A DNA stretch of 64,000 nt from Euborellia annulipes (lineage: Eukaryota; Arthropoda; Insecta; Dermaptera; Anisolabididae), in the NCBI GenBank assembly GCA_023213315.1, contig JAKCPI010002447.1:1-64000 (forward strand), read 5' to 3'. Below the pieces are notes generated by a model that saw only the letters and a program-made list of their open reading frames with translations, was not told the DNA's origin and made no database searches. Below, piece by piece: positions 1 to 11,318 of the stretch. Each line of letters starts with the position of its first letter. The stretch's first letter is position 1. The translations under genes were made by a program, and so were the position numbers.

Positions 1-119
1 TCAAGAGAACAAGCAACGCATCTAGCAGTGACGTCATTTTTGCAATTCCAAATCCATAGCAAGAGGACAAGCAGAGAACCTAGCAAGCAATTTAGCCAGA
101 AAACTAGCCTCGTGTGGGT

Positions 120-395
120 TTTTTTTTTTTTTTCGGAAGATTCACACTTTTTCATTCACACTCACACTCACATTTATTATCTACACGTAGTCTTTTCGGC
201 AACTCAGGCCATTTAGGATCTCTAGACGATAACCGTTGTAAGTAAAAGAGTCAATTGTCGGTTCAGGCATTTCCTATTTAAGTCATTCTGGTATCCAAAT
301 GGCTTAAATAAATCATCATCGGACTGCCTGGGTCCGGAACCCGCGATTTCGTTTGGTAGTTAGAGGTGGGAGAGGGCTGATGGGCTTTAGGAAAC
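120..395 (-). mobile_element. tRNA-derived SINE, family A (diverged copy)
   Basis: In minus orientation it shows the B box region (GGGTTCCGGACCCAGGCAGT), the GGCTTAAATA body, the TTGCCGAAAAGACT motif and the GTGTGAATGA tail region, matching the intact copy at 12537-12817. Diverged and probably lacking a clear 5' end. Confidence 0.65.
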
Positions 396-399
396 AATT

Positions 400-1140
400 G
401 CTCAAGCTTGAAGCTTGAATAAAATCAATAGATCAATTTTTAAGATTTGTCAAGTTTCAATATATTTCGAAATTTCTGACCGTCTCTCACTCTCCTGTTT
501 GGACCTTTTATTACTGTTGGAGAAACTTCGATTTTTTTTTATATTCTTTTAGGAATTTATTTGTACCCTTATAAGATGAGGTTGGTGGTGGTGAGGCTCA
601 AAAAATTCCCAGATGGGAGAAGTTTTCCAAAAAATTCCTGTAAACCCAGAATTTTCCCATGGATTGTATCTCTCTAAAAATTAATTTTAACAACTAAAAT
701 CCCATCAATACGAAAAAATAATAAAAATTGTTATATAATTAAATTTTCTCGTATTTTTCTTTTTTTATTCTTTTAGGAATTTATGACATAGTTAAAATTC
801 ATAAAACACAAATAATTATTTTTAACAGAAAAAAAAACAACACATTGATAACATTTTTGTTTAAAGATAAGAATTTGTATGTACGTAATAAGTCAAACAG
901 GCCTATATAGTTCTAAATTTATATTAATTGAAACGAGTCTTGAAAAATTGTAGCTAATTATTAAGGGAGGAAAGGGACATATGCGGGGGAGGGGGGAGGA
1001 ATTACCCCCTTGTATTCGCCCACATCACTTACACACACGCACAGGCAGGCCACAATTTCGAAAAATCATTTTTGTTAAGGGGGTTCAGGAGCGATGTCTA
1101 AACGCACTTTAAAAAACTAGACTATTATAAGGAATTTTTC
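400..1140. other. AT-rich stretch without identifiable gene
   Basis: AT-rich filler with a small family-B-like scrap near 965-1025 (GGAATTACCCCCTTGTATTC). Nothing else recognised. Confidence 0.4.
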
Positions 1141-1188
1141 AATGCGGTTTTTTCTTCTCTTACCTATGTATATAAGTAATGATACGTA

Positions 1189-2079
1189 GTGGGCCAATAG
1201 TGCGTGGATTTGAAGATTGTGGGCTTATTAACGGACATTTTTAAAATTTGTTGATCGCTATAGTTATAAATTAAAAATATTTTTTGTTCCACTAGCACCT
1301 CCTATACAGGGTGGTCCATATCAGTTATAGTTTCTTTTAAAAATGGAACGCCCTGTATATTATTGCATATTTGGATTCTACGGCCAATTTTTAGTATGAC
1401 CTTATGTTACGCATCGTATTCCAAACCAAACCGTTTAGCCGCGCAATCGGGCTTTAGTGAAAAACTGCTGTCTGGAAAAATTAAATATCTCGCGAACCAT
1501 GTAAACCTAGGGGACTGTTCTCTTTGTAGAGGTTACTAACCATGAAATGTACTAACGGGCCCGATGGTAACCCGGAATTATTCTTGTGTTGGGAGATATG
1601 GCCATGCTGACGCAGAAAATTTCAATCATGATAATTTCATTTTTCAAATGTGGAATATACTTTTTTTTATGCCATGGGACGTGAAATTTAATTATCTTTC
1701 AGATGATATAAGGTTGTCTATACCTATCTTGGATAGCTTTCTTTATTCCAAAACATGTCGATAACGAAAAAAAAAAATATTTATTATAGACAAAATAATT
1801 GAAAAAACTCAAAATAACAAAATTGTAATAAAATGGAAAAAAATATGCTAAATATTCGAAAATGTCTTTAAATTTCCTTAAAATCATTTATTTGAAAGAA
1901 ATTAGGGTTATGTTCAGGTTAAGAGTGCGCCATCTTGTTGACAAATCATAACCCGAATTTGAGCAAGCGGGACTTTGAGAGCTCAAATAAATGATTTTAA
2001 AGGAAATTAAAAGACATCAAATAAATTTTAAAAATGTCCGTTAATAAGCCCACAATCTTCCGTCCACGCACCATTCTAC
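1189..2079. mobile_element. Inverted-repeat element 'G' (GTGGGCCAATAG family), ~890 bp
   Basis: Arms of about 60 bp: CAATAGTGCGTGGA..AAGATTGTGGGCTTATTAAC at the left, its complement ending CCATTCTAC at the right. Interior has TACAGGGTGGTCC and GGAACGCCCTGTATATTATT. It interrupts the first terminus of the family A copy that resumes at 2080. A shorter relative is at 26884-27175. Confidence 0.6.
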
Positions 2080-2720
2080 ACGGTATATATAGAGAGAAAG
2101 TATTGATTCATGTCAAAAAATTCGATGTCGAGATTTTGATGGATCTTCACGTTTTGAGGTCCCCGAATCCAAAAAAGTGGTTTTCGCGACATGGTCTGTC
2201 TGTGTGTGTGTGTGCTGTGTGGTGTGTGTGTGTGTTCAATTTTAAGCATGAAGGAATTGAGCTATGAGGTTGAAATTTTATATTTAAGTTAGCACCCCCG
2301 GGACCGGAAAATAAGCTTTTAATCAAAATCGGCCAAAGAGTACAAGTACTTTACTGATGTACTTTTCAGTTTTTTTCGATTTTCTCGAAATTCGCTCCAA
2401 CGATTTTGATTAAAATTCAAAAATCAATTATTTTTTAGATGCTCTTTAAAATGTATATTCTCATTTTGCGATTGAAATGGTTTGAAGCACACTTTACTCT
2501 TGTGCTTCATAGGAAAGATAGGAGAAATGGTTGCCATGGTAACAAAATATAAATATTTTCCCATACTTATAAATTTTACATCTTGAATTCAAATGTTCCC
2601 TACTGTCGGGAACTAAATATATGTCGACACAAAAATCTGGTGTGACAAGCACAGTACACAACTTTCGATTACCGAAGGTAAGAGAAAGTTGTGTGCTGTG
2701 CGCCAGTCACACCAGATTTT
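2080..2720 (+). mobile_element. Family A element, copy 1
   Basis: Runs from TATAGAGAGAAAGTATTGATTC through TTGATGGATCTTCACG, a TG/CTGTCTG tract, AATTGAGCTATGAGG and GTTGCCATGGTAACAAAAT to the terminal hairpin AATCTGGTGTGAC..GTCACACCAGATT (2634-2718). The other terminus (TTCTCTTACCTATGTATAT) is at 1151-1172, separated by element G. Confidence 0.8.
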
Positions 2721-3375
2721 TTTTTAATGAATTAAATTCATAGAGATTATTGGGACATCGAGCTATAATTGTTTTAATGACTTATTAAAAAATTATCGTA
2801 ATTAATTTTTTTGTTATCAAGCAAATACAAAAAAACAATCTGTCCCAATAATCTTTAATTTTTTTTAAATTTAAAAATGAATTTATTGTTATTATTAATC
2901 ACATATTAATTAAGAAATTTTTAAAATAAGCTTAGATGATTTATTTAAAAATCAAATGTCAAATTAGTTCAGGATTCTTGCAATAGATGGCAGGTTAGTC
3001 TTTGAGGAATTAATAACTCAAAAAGTTATAGGAATTTTCGGGACCCGAGTATTTTTCCTAGTCTCTTCATAATATCCTCTATAAGACTGCAAAATTCCAA
3101 CGGGAAGTTGGTCAAACAGAGCGTGACAGACGGACATAAGAGAATTATGATTAAAGACAGACAGACGGACACTATATAGAGATTTTTTTTTTAAAGAGAG
3201 TGTTATTTTTAATAAGTCAATTTCTTTGTTATTAATTGACACTGAAACAAGTTAACAAAAAAATTTCGTTATCTTGATTAAGAAAGGCGAGGGTCCGGCA
3301 GGGGAGCGAAGCCCGGTCAACGGCGGGAGCAGCGGCCGGCTAGTAGCATATAAAAAAGTAAGAAAAAAAACCTAC

Positions 3376-3424
3376 CTGCAAGTTCGATGAATAAGAAGTC
3401 ATAATAAGAATTGCTTTTATTCAT
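3376..3424 (-). CDS. First coding exon of a third ELOVL gene (partial; rest lies left of the window)
   Basis: Encodes MNKSNSYYDFLFIELA and one base of a split codon before a GTAGGT donor. The phase, length class and residues match first exons of the two complete copies (MNKSS..YYYDYLFEELA and ..YNLLFIELA). No exon 2 homologue (DPRTNDW) was seen between 1 and 3370, so the first intron either runs past the window start or this is an orphan exon from a broken duplication. An upstream TTAAG may be the acceptor after a 5' untranslated exon. Confidence 0.7.
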
Positions 3425-3727
3425 TCTTCTTTCCCTTAACGACACAAGTTGTTATAACCCTAAACAAAAAGATTTCAAATAAATAGAACGACGGCTCTCT
3501 CTCTCTCTCTCACTCTCAAAATAAACACTCTTATGAATGAATATAGCACTACAATGTCAAGCTTTGGCTGGGTAGAACGTGCGTGGCAGACAAGTGAAGG
3601 GGGGAATGGGAGGGCTACTGGAAAATTCGCTGTATGGCATACAAGGTGAAAGAAAGTTGGGTTCTGTGCTTGTCACGCCAGATTTTTTTGGTTTCAAACT
3701 TCTGGCGATATATTTGAATTCAAGATA

Positions 3728-3796
3728 TAATTTTTTTTTTTTCAAAAACACTTACTTTTCCTACACACACATACACACGGTCTTTTCGGCCATATA
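3728..3796 (-). mobile_element. SINE A tail fragment
   Basis: The minus strand matches the GCCGAAAAGAC..GTGTGTGT..AAGTG-poly(A) tail of SINE family A; head and body are missing. Confidence 0.5.
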
Positions 3797-3827
3797 ACGA
3801 CATATATTTAATTTCTGCTGTATATAA

Positions 3828-4990
3828 CACTAGTCGACAAGGTTTTCTTCACAAGAAATCTTTGGTAAGTGAATCGGGTGCATTTTCATTCTGAATTCAG
3901 ATATGTAGTTGGGAATTTTTCCATCAGGCACAGTTTTAGAGATATAGAGCAAAATAGATTTTGAAAATGGGTTTCGAAATAAGCCTTTATTTAAAATGTT
4001 CAAATTATTTTTTTTTAACGCGTCACCCCGTCAAATTATGCAGATAGTTGAAATACATATAAATTTTAAGTTTTAGCCCAATCGGAGGTCATTTAAGTTT
4101 CAAAAATCGAAATTTTCAAGATTTTTTTTTTTTGCTTTGGTCACCCCTAATACAATTTTAGATACCCCCTGAATGCAAAACACATATATGTACGATATTC
4201 TATAGTTCTTTGACTTTCTAAAAATCATTCATTCGTAAAAATCTGTTAATTATTAACGAAATTATTAATAAAAACGTCAGCAAAGAAAAAACACTCATTG
4301 GTCGAAAAAAATGAACTTCAATTGAATTAAAAAGCGAACCCTGTCCACGGGAAGCTTATGTATCCTCTCTGAACATCTGGTAACAGGCACTAACTTTATT
4401 ATATATTATTAAAATAAAATATTTCTAGAATCTGAAATCTTTCTTTATACTTGTAAAAGCACAAGAAGTCAATTTTTTTTCGATCAGTGAGTGTACTTGT
4501 GTTTTTTCTTTGCTGACGTTTTTATTAATAATTTCGTTAATAATTAACAGATTTTTACGAATGAATGATTTTTTAGAAAGCCAAAGAACTATAGAATATC
4601 GTACATATATGTTTTTTCATTCAGGGATCTTTTAAAATTGTATTAGGGGTGACTAAAGCAAAAAATCTTGAAAATTTCGATTTTTCTAAACTTTTAAGCC
4701 GTTTGCGGCACGTCTAAATGACCTCCGATTGTGATGAAACTTAAAATTTATATGTATTCTAACTATCCGTATATTTTTACTGGGTACCGCGTTAAAAATA
4801 ATTTGAACATTCTAAGTAAAAGCCGTTTTAGTGCCCATTTTCAATCAAAATCTATTTTGCTCTATATCCCTAAAACTGTGCCTGAGGGGCAAAACTGAAT
4901 TGATATTTGAATTGAGCATGAAAAATACTTCTAGAATTTCATATCTTTATTCTTGTGAAAGAAAAAAAAGTTCATTTTTGTCGACTAGTG
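3828..4990. mobile_element. CACTA-like foldback element, 1163 bp
   Basis: Begins CACTAGTCGACAA and ends TTGTCGACTAGTG, flanked by the 3-bp duplication TAA (3825-3827 and 4991-4993). The two ~490-bp arms are diverged inverted copies of each other (compare 4255-4310 with 4490-4560). CACTA termini and a 3-bp duplication fit the CACTA/EnSpm superfamily. No transposase. A diverged relative of the arm lies at 27930-28140. Confidence 0.7.
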
Positions 4991-5214
4991 TAATTGGGGA
5001 CCAGGCATATTTATTTAAGCCAACCAAAAACGTTATACTGTAATAGTAAATTTCCTATAGATTAATGTCACCTTCATATTTCTTCTAAATTTTCGTTATT
5101 TTAATAGAAATCTCGGTCAAATTAGCTTTGACACCTCTATTTTATGCTAATAAAAAGAACGGGGGAGAAAATAATCCAAAAAAAAGTTTCCTATCAGGGA
5201 AAAAAAAAATATTG

Positions 5215-5644
5215 TTAAATCGAGACAAATTATTTTTTAGACGCTCTTTAAAATGTATATTCTCATTTTGTGATTGAAATCTTCTGAAGACCACTTTACT
5301 CTTGTACTCCATAGAAAAGATAGGAGAAATGGTTGCCATGGTATCAAAATATAAATATTTTCCCATACTTATAAATTTTACATCTTGAATTCAATTGTAC
5401 CCTACTGTCGGAAACTAAATACATAGTCGACACAAAAAATCTGATGTGACAAGCACAGTACACAACTTTCGATTACCGAAGGTAAGAGAAAGTTGTGTGC
5501 TGTGCGACCAGTCACACCAGATTTTTAAGTATTAATTTTTAAAATTTTACATTAAAAATACAATTTTTTTCGGAAAAAAGTATTTTTTTTTTCAAATCTC
5601 AGGGGGGTAATTACTCCCTTTACCCCTCCTTGTATCCGCCCTTG
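5215..5644 (+). mobile_element. Family A 3' part fused to the right half of MITE family B
   Basis: 5215-5430 is family A body and 5431-5525 its hairpin. From 5526 on the sequence is the family B interior (AAGTATTAATTTTTAAAATT) to the B terminus TATCCGCCCTTG. Confidence 0.75.
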
Positions 5645-6198
5645 ATTCAGAGGACCTCAAAACGTGAAGATCCATCAAAAATTTTTAAAAATTTGCTAGT
5701 GATTTTATCAAAAATTTTTTAGGCTATATTTATATCTACTATTTGAAAGAAATAAATATTTAATTCAATATAAAATGTTTTTAGAAATTAGAAATACAAT
5801 AGGGTCTATATAAAATGAATTTCTTACTCTTTTAATTTTTTTTTTTAATTTAAAAGATTTTAAAGTAAAAATGTATCATTTTTAAAAATAAATGAAATAA
5901 AAGAAGAAATTTTGCCCCCCTCTGCCCCTTCCTAGAGGATGCCAGGGGGGGGGCAATGTGCCCTTGCTCCCCCCCTCCCCCAGTTCCGACGCCTATGTCT
6001 CTATACATAGCTAAGAGAAAGTAAAAAGGCAAAATGATTTTCAAAATTTTCCCGCCCTGCGGAAAAATTTAGTTTGGTGAAAAAAAAATTTCTCACAGGA
6101 AAATATTTGAGTTCGGCCCCCCCCCCCCCCGAAAACAATTTCTATATACGCCCCTGGATTTTTGAAGAAGTAACAAAATGTTATATTTGACACTCAGT

Positions 6199-6460
6199 CA
6201 AGGGCGGATACAAGGGGGGTAAAGGGGGTAATTACCCCCCCCCGAGATTCGGAAAAAATACCTTTTTTTGGCAAAAAAATTTATTTTTAATGTAAAATTT
6301 TTAAAATTAATACTTAAAAATTTGATGTGTATTTATATTCTGGCAAACAAGTACAGAATGCGCTTTTAAATTACCGAAATTAAAAAAAAATAGTGTGCTG
6401 TGCGACGAGTCACACCAGATTACCCCCCCCCCCCGAGAAACACCTCTGGATCCGCCCTTG
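6199..6460 (+). mobile_element. hAT MITE family B, copy 1
   Basis: Ends CAAGGGCGGATACAAGG / CCAGAGGTG..GGATCC complement; flanked by CACTCAGT on both sides (6191-6198, 6461-6468). Long C tracts and an internal degenerate copy of the TGGTGTGAC hairpin. Confidence 0.9.
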
Positions 6461-7027
6461 CACTCAGTGAAGGTAACGATTTGTTTATACATAGTTATTT
6501 AGTTAAACAAAAAAAAAAAATATTAAACTTACCAAAACAATAAAAAAATTTAGGACATGTATATATCGCACTAGTTATTTGTGAAAATAAAAGTAGAAAA
6601 CCTACTTAGCCAATGAATATAAATCTTATATTTAATAGCTAAAATGAAATGATTTAAAATAAGTGCCTCTAGTTAATAATAATACTGATAAGATATATAT
6701 TTTAAATAAGATATTAAAAAAAAAAAAAAATCCTTTTTGATAGGTAAATACTGAGTCATTGGTAGTAAGGTCAGGTCGTTTACTCAAACGTGTAGTACTA
6801 CATAATAAAGGCTCTCGTAATCTTGTCTTGTTGTTTTGCATTCAATATATGGCCCTATATAAAATATCTTATCATATTTTAAAATTAATTATATAGCATT
6901 TAGGCCTAGTATATAGTTTGAAAGATAAATAACTCGTCCTTTTTATTTTTGATTAGGTTTTTTATTTTCTTTCATGTAATGCATAAAGTTAAGTATACTA
7001 GTAAAACATTTGTATAATAAAAAAAAA

Positions 7028-7104
7028 AATCTGGTGTGACTGGCTGCAGTCTCTTACTTTATGTGATTGCAAGTTGTGTTCTGTGCATGTCACACCAGGT
7101 TTTT
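7028..7104. repeat. Solo TGGTGTGAC hairpin
   Basis: AATCTGGTGTGACTGG..CATGTCACACCAGGTT with no family A body on either side. Confidence 0.65.
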
Positions 7105-7105
7105 T

Positions 7106-7325
7106 GAGGTGGCAGTTCCCAGAGAGGGAACACACTTAGGCCAATTAGGCCCTTTGTAAACCACGGTGGGGCTATCCCCCTTTCCTACCCTAAGAACAGA
7201 CTTCGACAGGATGTTTGAATTATTTGCGGCAAGCTGGATCCGAACCCGAGCCGTGTTGGGAGACTGGACTCCGTAATTCTCAGCTTAGCCGGCTTGTTAG
7301 CCATTGCCTCCTCAAGGGGGTGCCT
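7106..7325 (-). mobile_element. tRNA-derived SINE, family C
   Basis: In minus orientation AGGCAATGGCTAACAAGCCG (A box) and GGGTTCGGATCC (B box), then CTTGCCGCAAATAATTC, TCGAAG, CCGTGGTTTACAAAGGGCC and the TGTGTTCCC end. The same layout occurs at 53585-53800 on the plus strand. Confidence 0.65.
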
Positions 7326-7704
7326 AAGGGTGCGATTATGTTGGAGCTGCGATAAGCGATAAGAGCGTCAAACAGCTCGCTAGTGGTGACAAAGGCGGTG
7401 TCTAAAAGTTTAAACTGTTTTTAATCGCTATAAATTGGTATTTGCTTCAAGATATTAAGAGAAAACGTGAATATTGGTGTGGATGGAGCTGATCGGAGGT
7501 GAAGATTTTGATGTCTACATAATGTTATAATTGACAGATAAGGTTTTGAACATAACCTCGTATTAGCTACTGTCAAAATTCACTATGATTTTAAATAAAT
7601 ATATTAAATATATTTTAACTGTTAAATTTATTAATATATTAAATTAGATTAAAATATTAGCCTAAATTAAATTATTAATAAATTTGTTTATTGATTAAAT
7701 AAAC

Positions 7705-9186
7705 TCGGAGGGGTAGCCCTCGGGGCATGGCGTAGAGGTTAGCGTGCTAACCTCATATACCAAACGTCGCGGGTTCGGACCCCAGGCAGTCCGATGATTT
7801 TATTTAAGCCAATTGGATACTAGACATGGGTGATACTGTATCAATCTGATATTTTGTATCAGGTATGAAAAAGTAACAGATAGTCATAATGGGTGCGAGC
7901 AAAAAATATCAGGTATTTGAGTAACAGCTACTCAGGCACACTCCACTAGACTCGTACTGGGTTTCTCGCGCTTGCGCATTGATCAAATACTTGCTTTTCA
8001 CTTTAGAGCGTCTTTACCCGATACAGTTTTCGTTTCGCCTGTTCTCTCATTCCTTCTCTCTTGCGACCCCTCAACTCGCGACGCCCAGCCCCGTCTCTTC
8101 TCTCCTGACAGGGCAATTTCGCTAGCTCTGGCGCGCTTTTCGAACGTCATTCCGAATCATTTTTACTCTACTTTTCTCACTAGGCCCTATAATAATTAAA
8201 TACAAATCTAATTATTACTAATATATTATTTCTCTTTTCTTTAATTTAAGAAAGAGAGGAGAAAGGAAAAAAAAAAAAAAATTTTTAATAAATAAGTTAT
8301 GTTTTTTTACTTTGAAACTTTTTTATTTAAAAACATTAATTAAAAAAGTAAAAATACAAGTAATTGAGAATTTAAAAACATAATGAACTTCAATAAATTA
8401 AATTTCTTTCGCTAGTAAAGAAATTTGTTAATTTTTCTAGTGCAGTATATAACATTAACATGACATTTTAAATTTAGAGACATTAAAATGTCAGTTCAGT
8501 CAGTTTGGAAAACTCTTTAGTAATGAATAATTATGAGTTTTTGATTTTTCAAGTCAAGAATATTTATAAATACAGGGGAAAAAAACTTTGAAAAATGTTA
8601 ATTTAGTCTCTAGTAAAATGTCATTTCATTTGGGGTACTCTTTATTTATTTGACTTTGAAAAATTATTTTTTTAAATTATAAATACAATTTTTAAAATAA
8701 AAGTACACCTTGTATATTACTAAAGTATATTTTAATAGTTTCATGTTTATTCTTTTTTCAAGTTAAGCAAGTTCTTATTGATAGCTTCACAATGATCGAA
8801 GTATCAAATCAGATTTGTGGCTAAATTACCAACGGTTGGAGACCAAGAAAATTACTACTACTACTACGTATCGAATCTGTTACTTGTATTTATGTGAAGT
8901 TAGCGTTGCTGAGTGAAATCTGTATCGGGTACAAAAATATCTGGTAAAAATATCGGGTACGAACAAGTACCTGTAACAGCGAGTACCTGGTACAGCAAAA
9001 TCGCGTATCGACCCATGTCTATTGGATACCAAATGGCTTAAATAAGAATGCCTGGACCCCATATGTGTATAATTATTAATAACGGATATCGTAAAAAGTC
9101 TTATATGGCCTGAGTTGCCGAAAAGACTGTATGAATGTGTGTGTGAGTGTGAATGAGAAAAAAGTGTGAATGTTTTTTTTTTTTAT
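7705..9186 (+). mobile_element. tRNA-derived SINE, family A, split by a hAT element
   Basis: Head GGCATGGCGTAGAGG (A box) and GGTTCGGACCC (B box), body and tail as in the intact 12537-12817 copy. The SINE is interrupted at 7821-9021 and is flanked by AAATAAAC on both sides (7697-7704 and 9187-9194). The pre-insertion site is preserved in the paralogous repeat near 21075. Confidence 0.85.
7821..9021. mobile_element. hAT-like nonautonomous element, 1201 bp, inside SINE A
   Basis: Terminal inverted repeat TAGACATGGGT / ACCCATGTCTA, flanked by the 8-bp duplication TTGGATAC (7813-7820 and 9022-9029). The intact SINE at 12537 shows the empty site with a single TTGGATAC. The 8-bp duplication indicates hAT. 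No transposase is evident; a short frame at 7972-8199 is not recognised. Confidence 0.85.
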
Positions 9187-9418
9187 AAATAAACCATTAT
9201 TAAAATTAGTATATATTTTATTAAAAATTTTAAATATAAATAGATTTAAAAGTTTTTTTTTTTTTTTAATTCCCCTTTTTCGGCTGCAGAGGCCATTAGG
9301 GTTTTAATTTTACATTTATATTAATTACATTTATTATACCAATGGCAACCAGGGGGGACGTTCTACACGCTGATTTCTGGGGGTCACCTATCCCAGAGTT
9401 GTATTTCATTATTTTATT

Positions 9419-9471
9419 CCCACTACGTTGACGTTTCGATCCCGGTCGGGATCATCCTCAGAACAGGTGGG
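9419..9471 (-). ncRNA. Type I hammerhead ribozyme (Penelope/retrozyme type)
   Basis: On the minus strand the full core is present: CTGAGGA (CUGANGA), stem II GATCCC-GACC-GGGATC, GAAA, and the ACGTC that supplies the short stem III and the GUC cleavage site. Stem I closes as GTT/AAC next to the core, an asymmetric internal loop, then CCCAC/GTGGG. Short stem III with a palindromic ACGT is the form known from Penelope-like retroelements, where it acts in dimers. It lies inside the nested repeats at 7.3-9.7 kb. Confidence 0.85.
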
Positions 9472-9693
9472 TGTTATGTTATATAGCTTCACCTCCGATC
9501 AGCTCCATCGACACCAATATTCACGTTTTCTATTAATATCTTGAAGCAAATACCAATTTATAGCGATTAAAAACAGTTTAAACTTTTAGGCACCGCCTTT
9601 GTCTTTGCTATTATCGCAGCTCCAACGTAAACACCACTAGTGAGCTCTGCTCTTATCGCTGATCTTATCGCAGCTCCAACATAATCGCACCCT

Positions 9694-9778
9694 TAAATGG
9701 TTAATTTGACGAAAAGACTGTCTGAATGTGAATGTGAGTGTGAATGAGAAAAAAAGTGTGTGTGTGTTTAAAAAAAAA
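9694..9778 (+). mobile_element. SINE A tail fragment
   Basis: GACGAAAAGACTGTCTGAATG, GTGAGTGTGAATGAGAAAAA and an A-rich end, as in the last 90 bases of the intact SINE A. Confidence 0.55.
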
Positions 9779-10111
9779 ATTCTTTGCTCCAATTACCCCT
9801 TGAGGGTTATTATTTATTAAAGAAACTTTTTTTTTTTAACAATTTAGTTAAAATAAACGTACAAGATTACTATAAAAATAATAAATTACTTACATTGTTC
9901 ATTATTTAATAGGTTTAATATATTTTTTTTTCTTTAGTAGTACATTAATTTCTTGACGTAGCATTACATGTAATGCTTTTTTCATGTTTCGTTATCAATA
10001 GACTGATTAAATATTTACGTATGGTAAATATTCTAATATATTTTAATGATTTAATAAATTATCATATTTACAATGATACGGTACATATAATTTTTATTTT
10101 CTCTTAGCCTT

Positions 10112-10423
10112 ATCTATATATAATAATTGCGGAGTGTCCGTCTGTCCGTTTGTCTGTCTGTCCGTCTGTCACGCTCTGTTTGACCAACTTCCCGTTGAAA
10201 TTTTGAAACCAAATTTTCCAGCCTTATAGAAGAAGTTATGGAGAGTCCCAGAAAAATACTCGGGTCCCGAAATTCCAATAACTTTTTGCGTTATTAATTC
10301 CTAAAGTTATGATTTATCCCATAGGAAATGTATAGAATATATTTTTGTATTCTTTTCATTTGTGTATTCCATGAATGTAAACAAATCCTCAAGCAGGCAT
10401 TGGATTGGAATAGGTAGTAATAA
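10112..10423 (+). mobile_element. Helitron-like element fragment, family R
   Basis: TCTATATATAATAATTG start preceded by A, CTGTCCGTCTGTC tract, CACGCTCTGTTTGACCAAC and AACTTTTTGCGTTATTAATT. Related copies at 2960-3180 (-) and 39876-40110 (+). GC-rich ends at 3283-3344 (..GGCCGGCTAG|T) and 40097-40195 look like Helitron 3' termini, but the link is inferred. Confidence 0.4.
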
Positions 10424-11318
10424 TAGGGACCGTGCGTCTAGACCTTTGCGCCAACTAGTGGCAATCATCTTAATTAGTCGGGGGATTTGTTAAATATTTA
10501 ACATGTGATTTATTTTTGAATAATTATTAATTAAATATATTGAGATTATTTGAAGTTTGTCGACTTTAAGAAAAAATTGCTGTATCCGTGAATGTAATAA
10601 TACCTCACTTCAGAAACCTGGAATGGATGTGAAAGTGAAATTTTATAAATTTCCAGATAGCCACATGAAAATAGCAAAACGTAAATAGGGACCGTGCGTC
10701 TAGACCTTTGCGCCAACTAGTGGCAATCATCTTAATTAGTCGGGGGATTTGTTAAATATTTAACATGTGATTTATTTTTGAATAATTATTAATTAAATAT
10801 ATTGAGATTATTTGAAGTTTGTCGACTTTAAGAAAAAATTGCTGTATCAGGGGCTGTAATAATACATCACTTCAGAAACCTGGAATGGATGTGAAAGTGA
10901 AATTTTATAAATTTCCAGATAGCCACATGAAAATAGCAAAACGTAAACAGTGGATAAAAACAGTAAAAAATAATGACTAAGTCCAAAATTAATTAAAAAT
11001 ATATTATATAATTAAAATGAATTTTGAGATTAAACTCGACGCATATAAATAACTCATTTTGTTAACCAGGTTCTTATATTTATGACATTTATTTCATAAT
11101 AAAAGCTTAACCTTAAAACTTTTTTTCGATTTCAGAGAAAATCCAAATCAAAATTCGAGAATTTGTAGTAATACTCATTTTATAAACAACGAAAAATCGG
11201 AACATCCGTCTTATATTCCCTCGATTTTTCCTGGAAGCAAAAATATTTTTAAAAAATATACAATCCTTGTGAGGTATCCGGCTATTAAAAATTCGTGAAT
11301 TACTAAAAGCTGCTAGTA

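Larger units (their letters stand above)
7328..9694. mobile_element. Element 'P' with ~190-bp terminal inverted repeats
   Basis: Ends TAAGGGTGCGATTATGTTGG and its complement; the arms continue through GCTGCGATAAGCGATAAGAG, CTGTTTTTAATCGC and CACGTTTTC. Inside lie the SINE/hAT nest and the minus-strand hammerhead. Part of the interior (7573-7708, 9187-9255) is repeated at 20947-21150. Confidence 0.65.

Noticed and set aside
2530..2570. GTTGCCATGGTAACAAAAT as a conserved coding start
   Set aside because: It recurs in both orientations in every family A copy and is part of the repeat.
3493..3514. CT tract as a promoter element of the third ELOVL gene
   Set aside because: Simple repeat with no further promoter signal.
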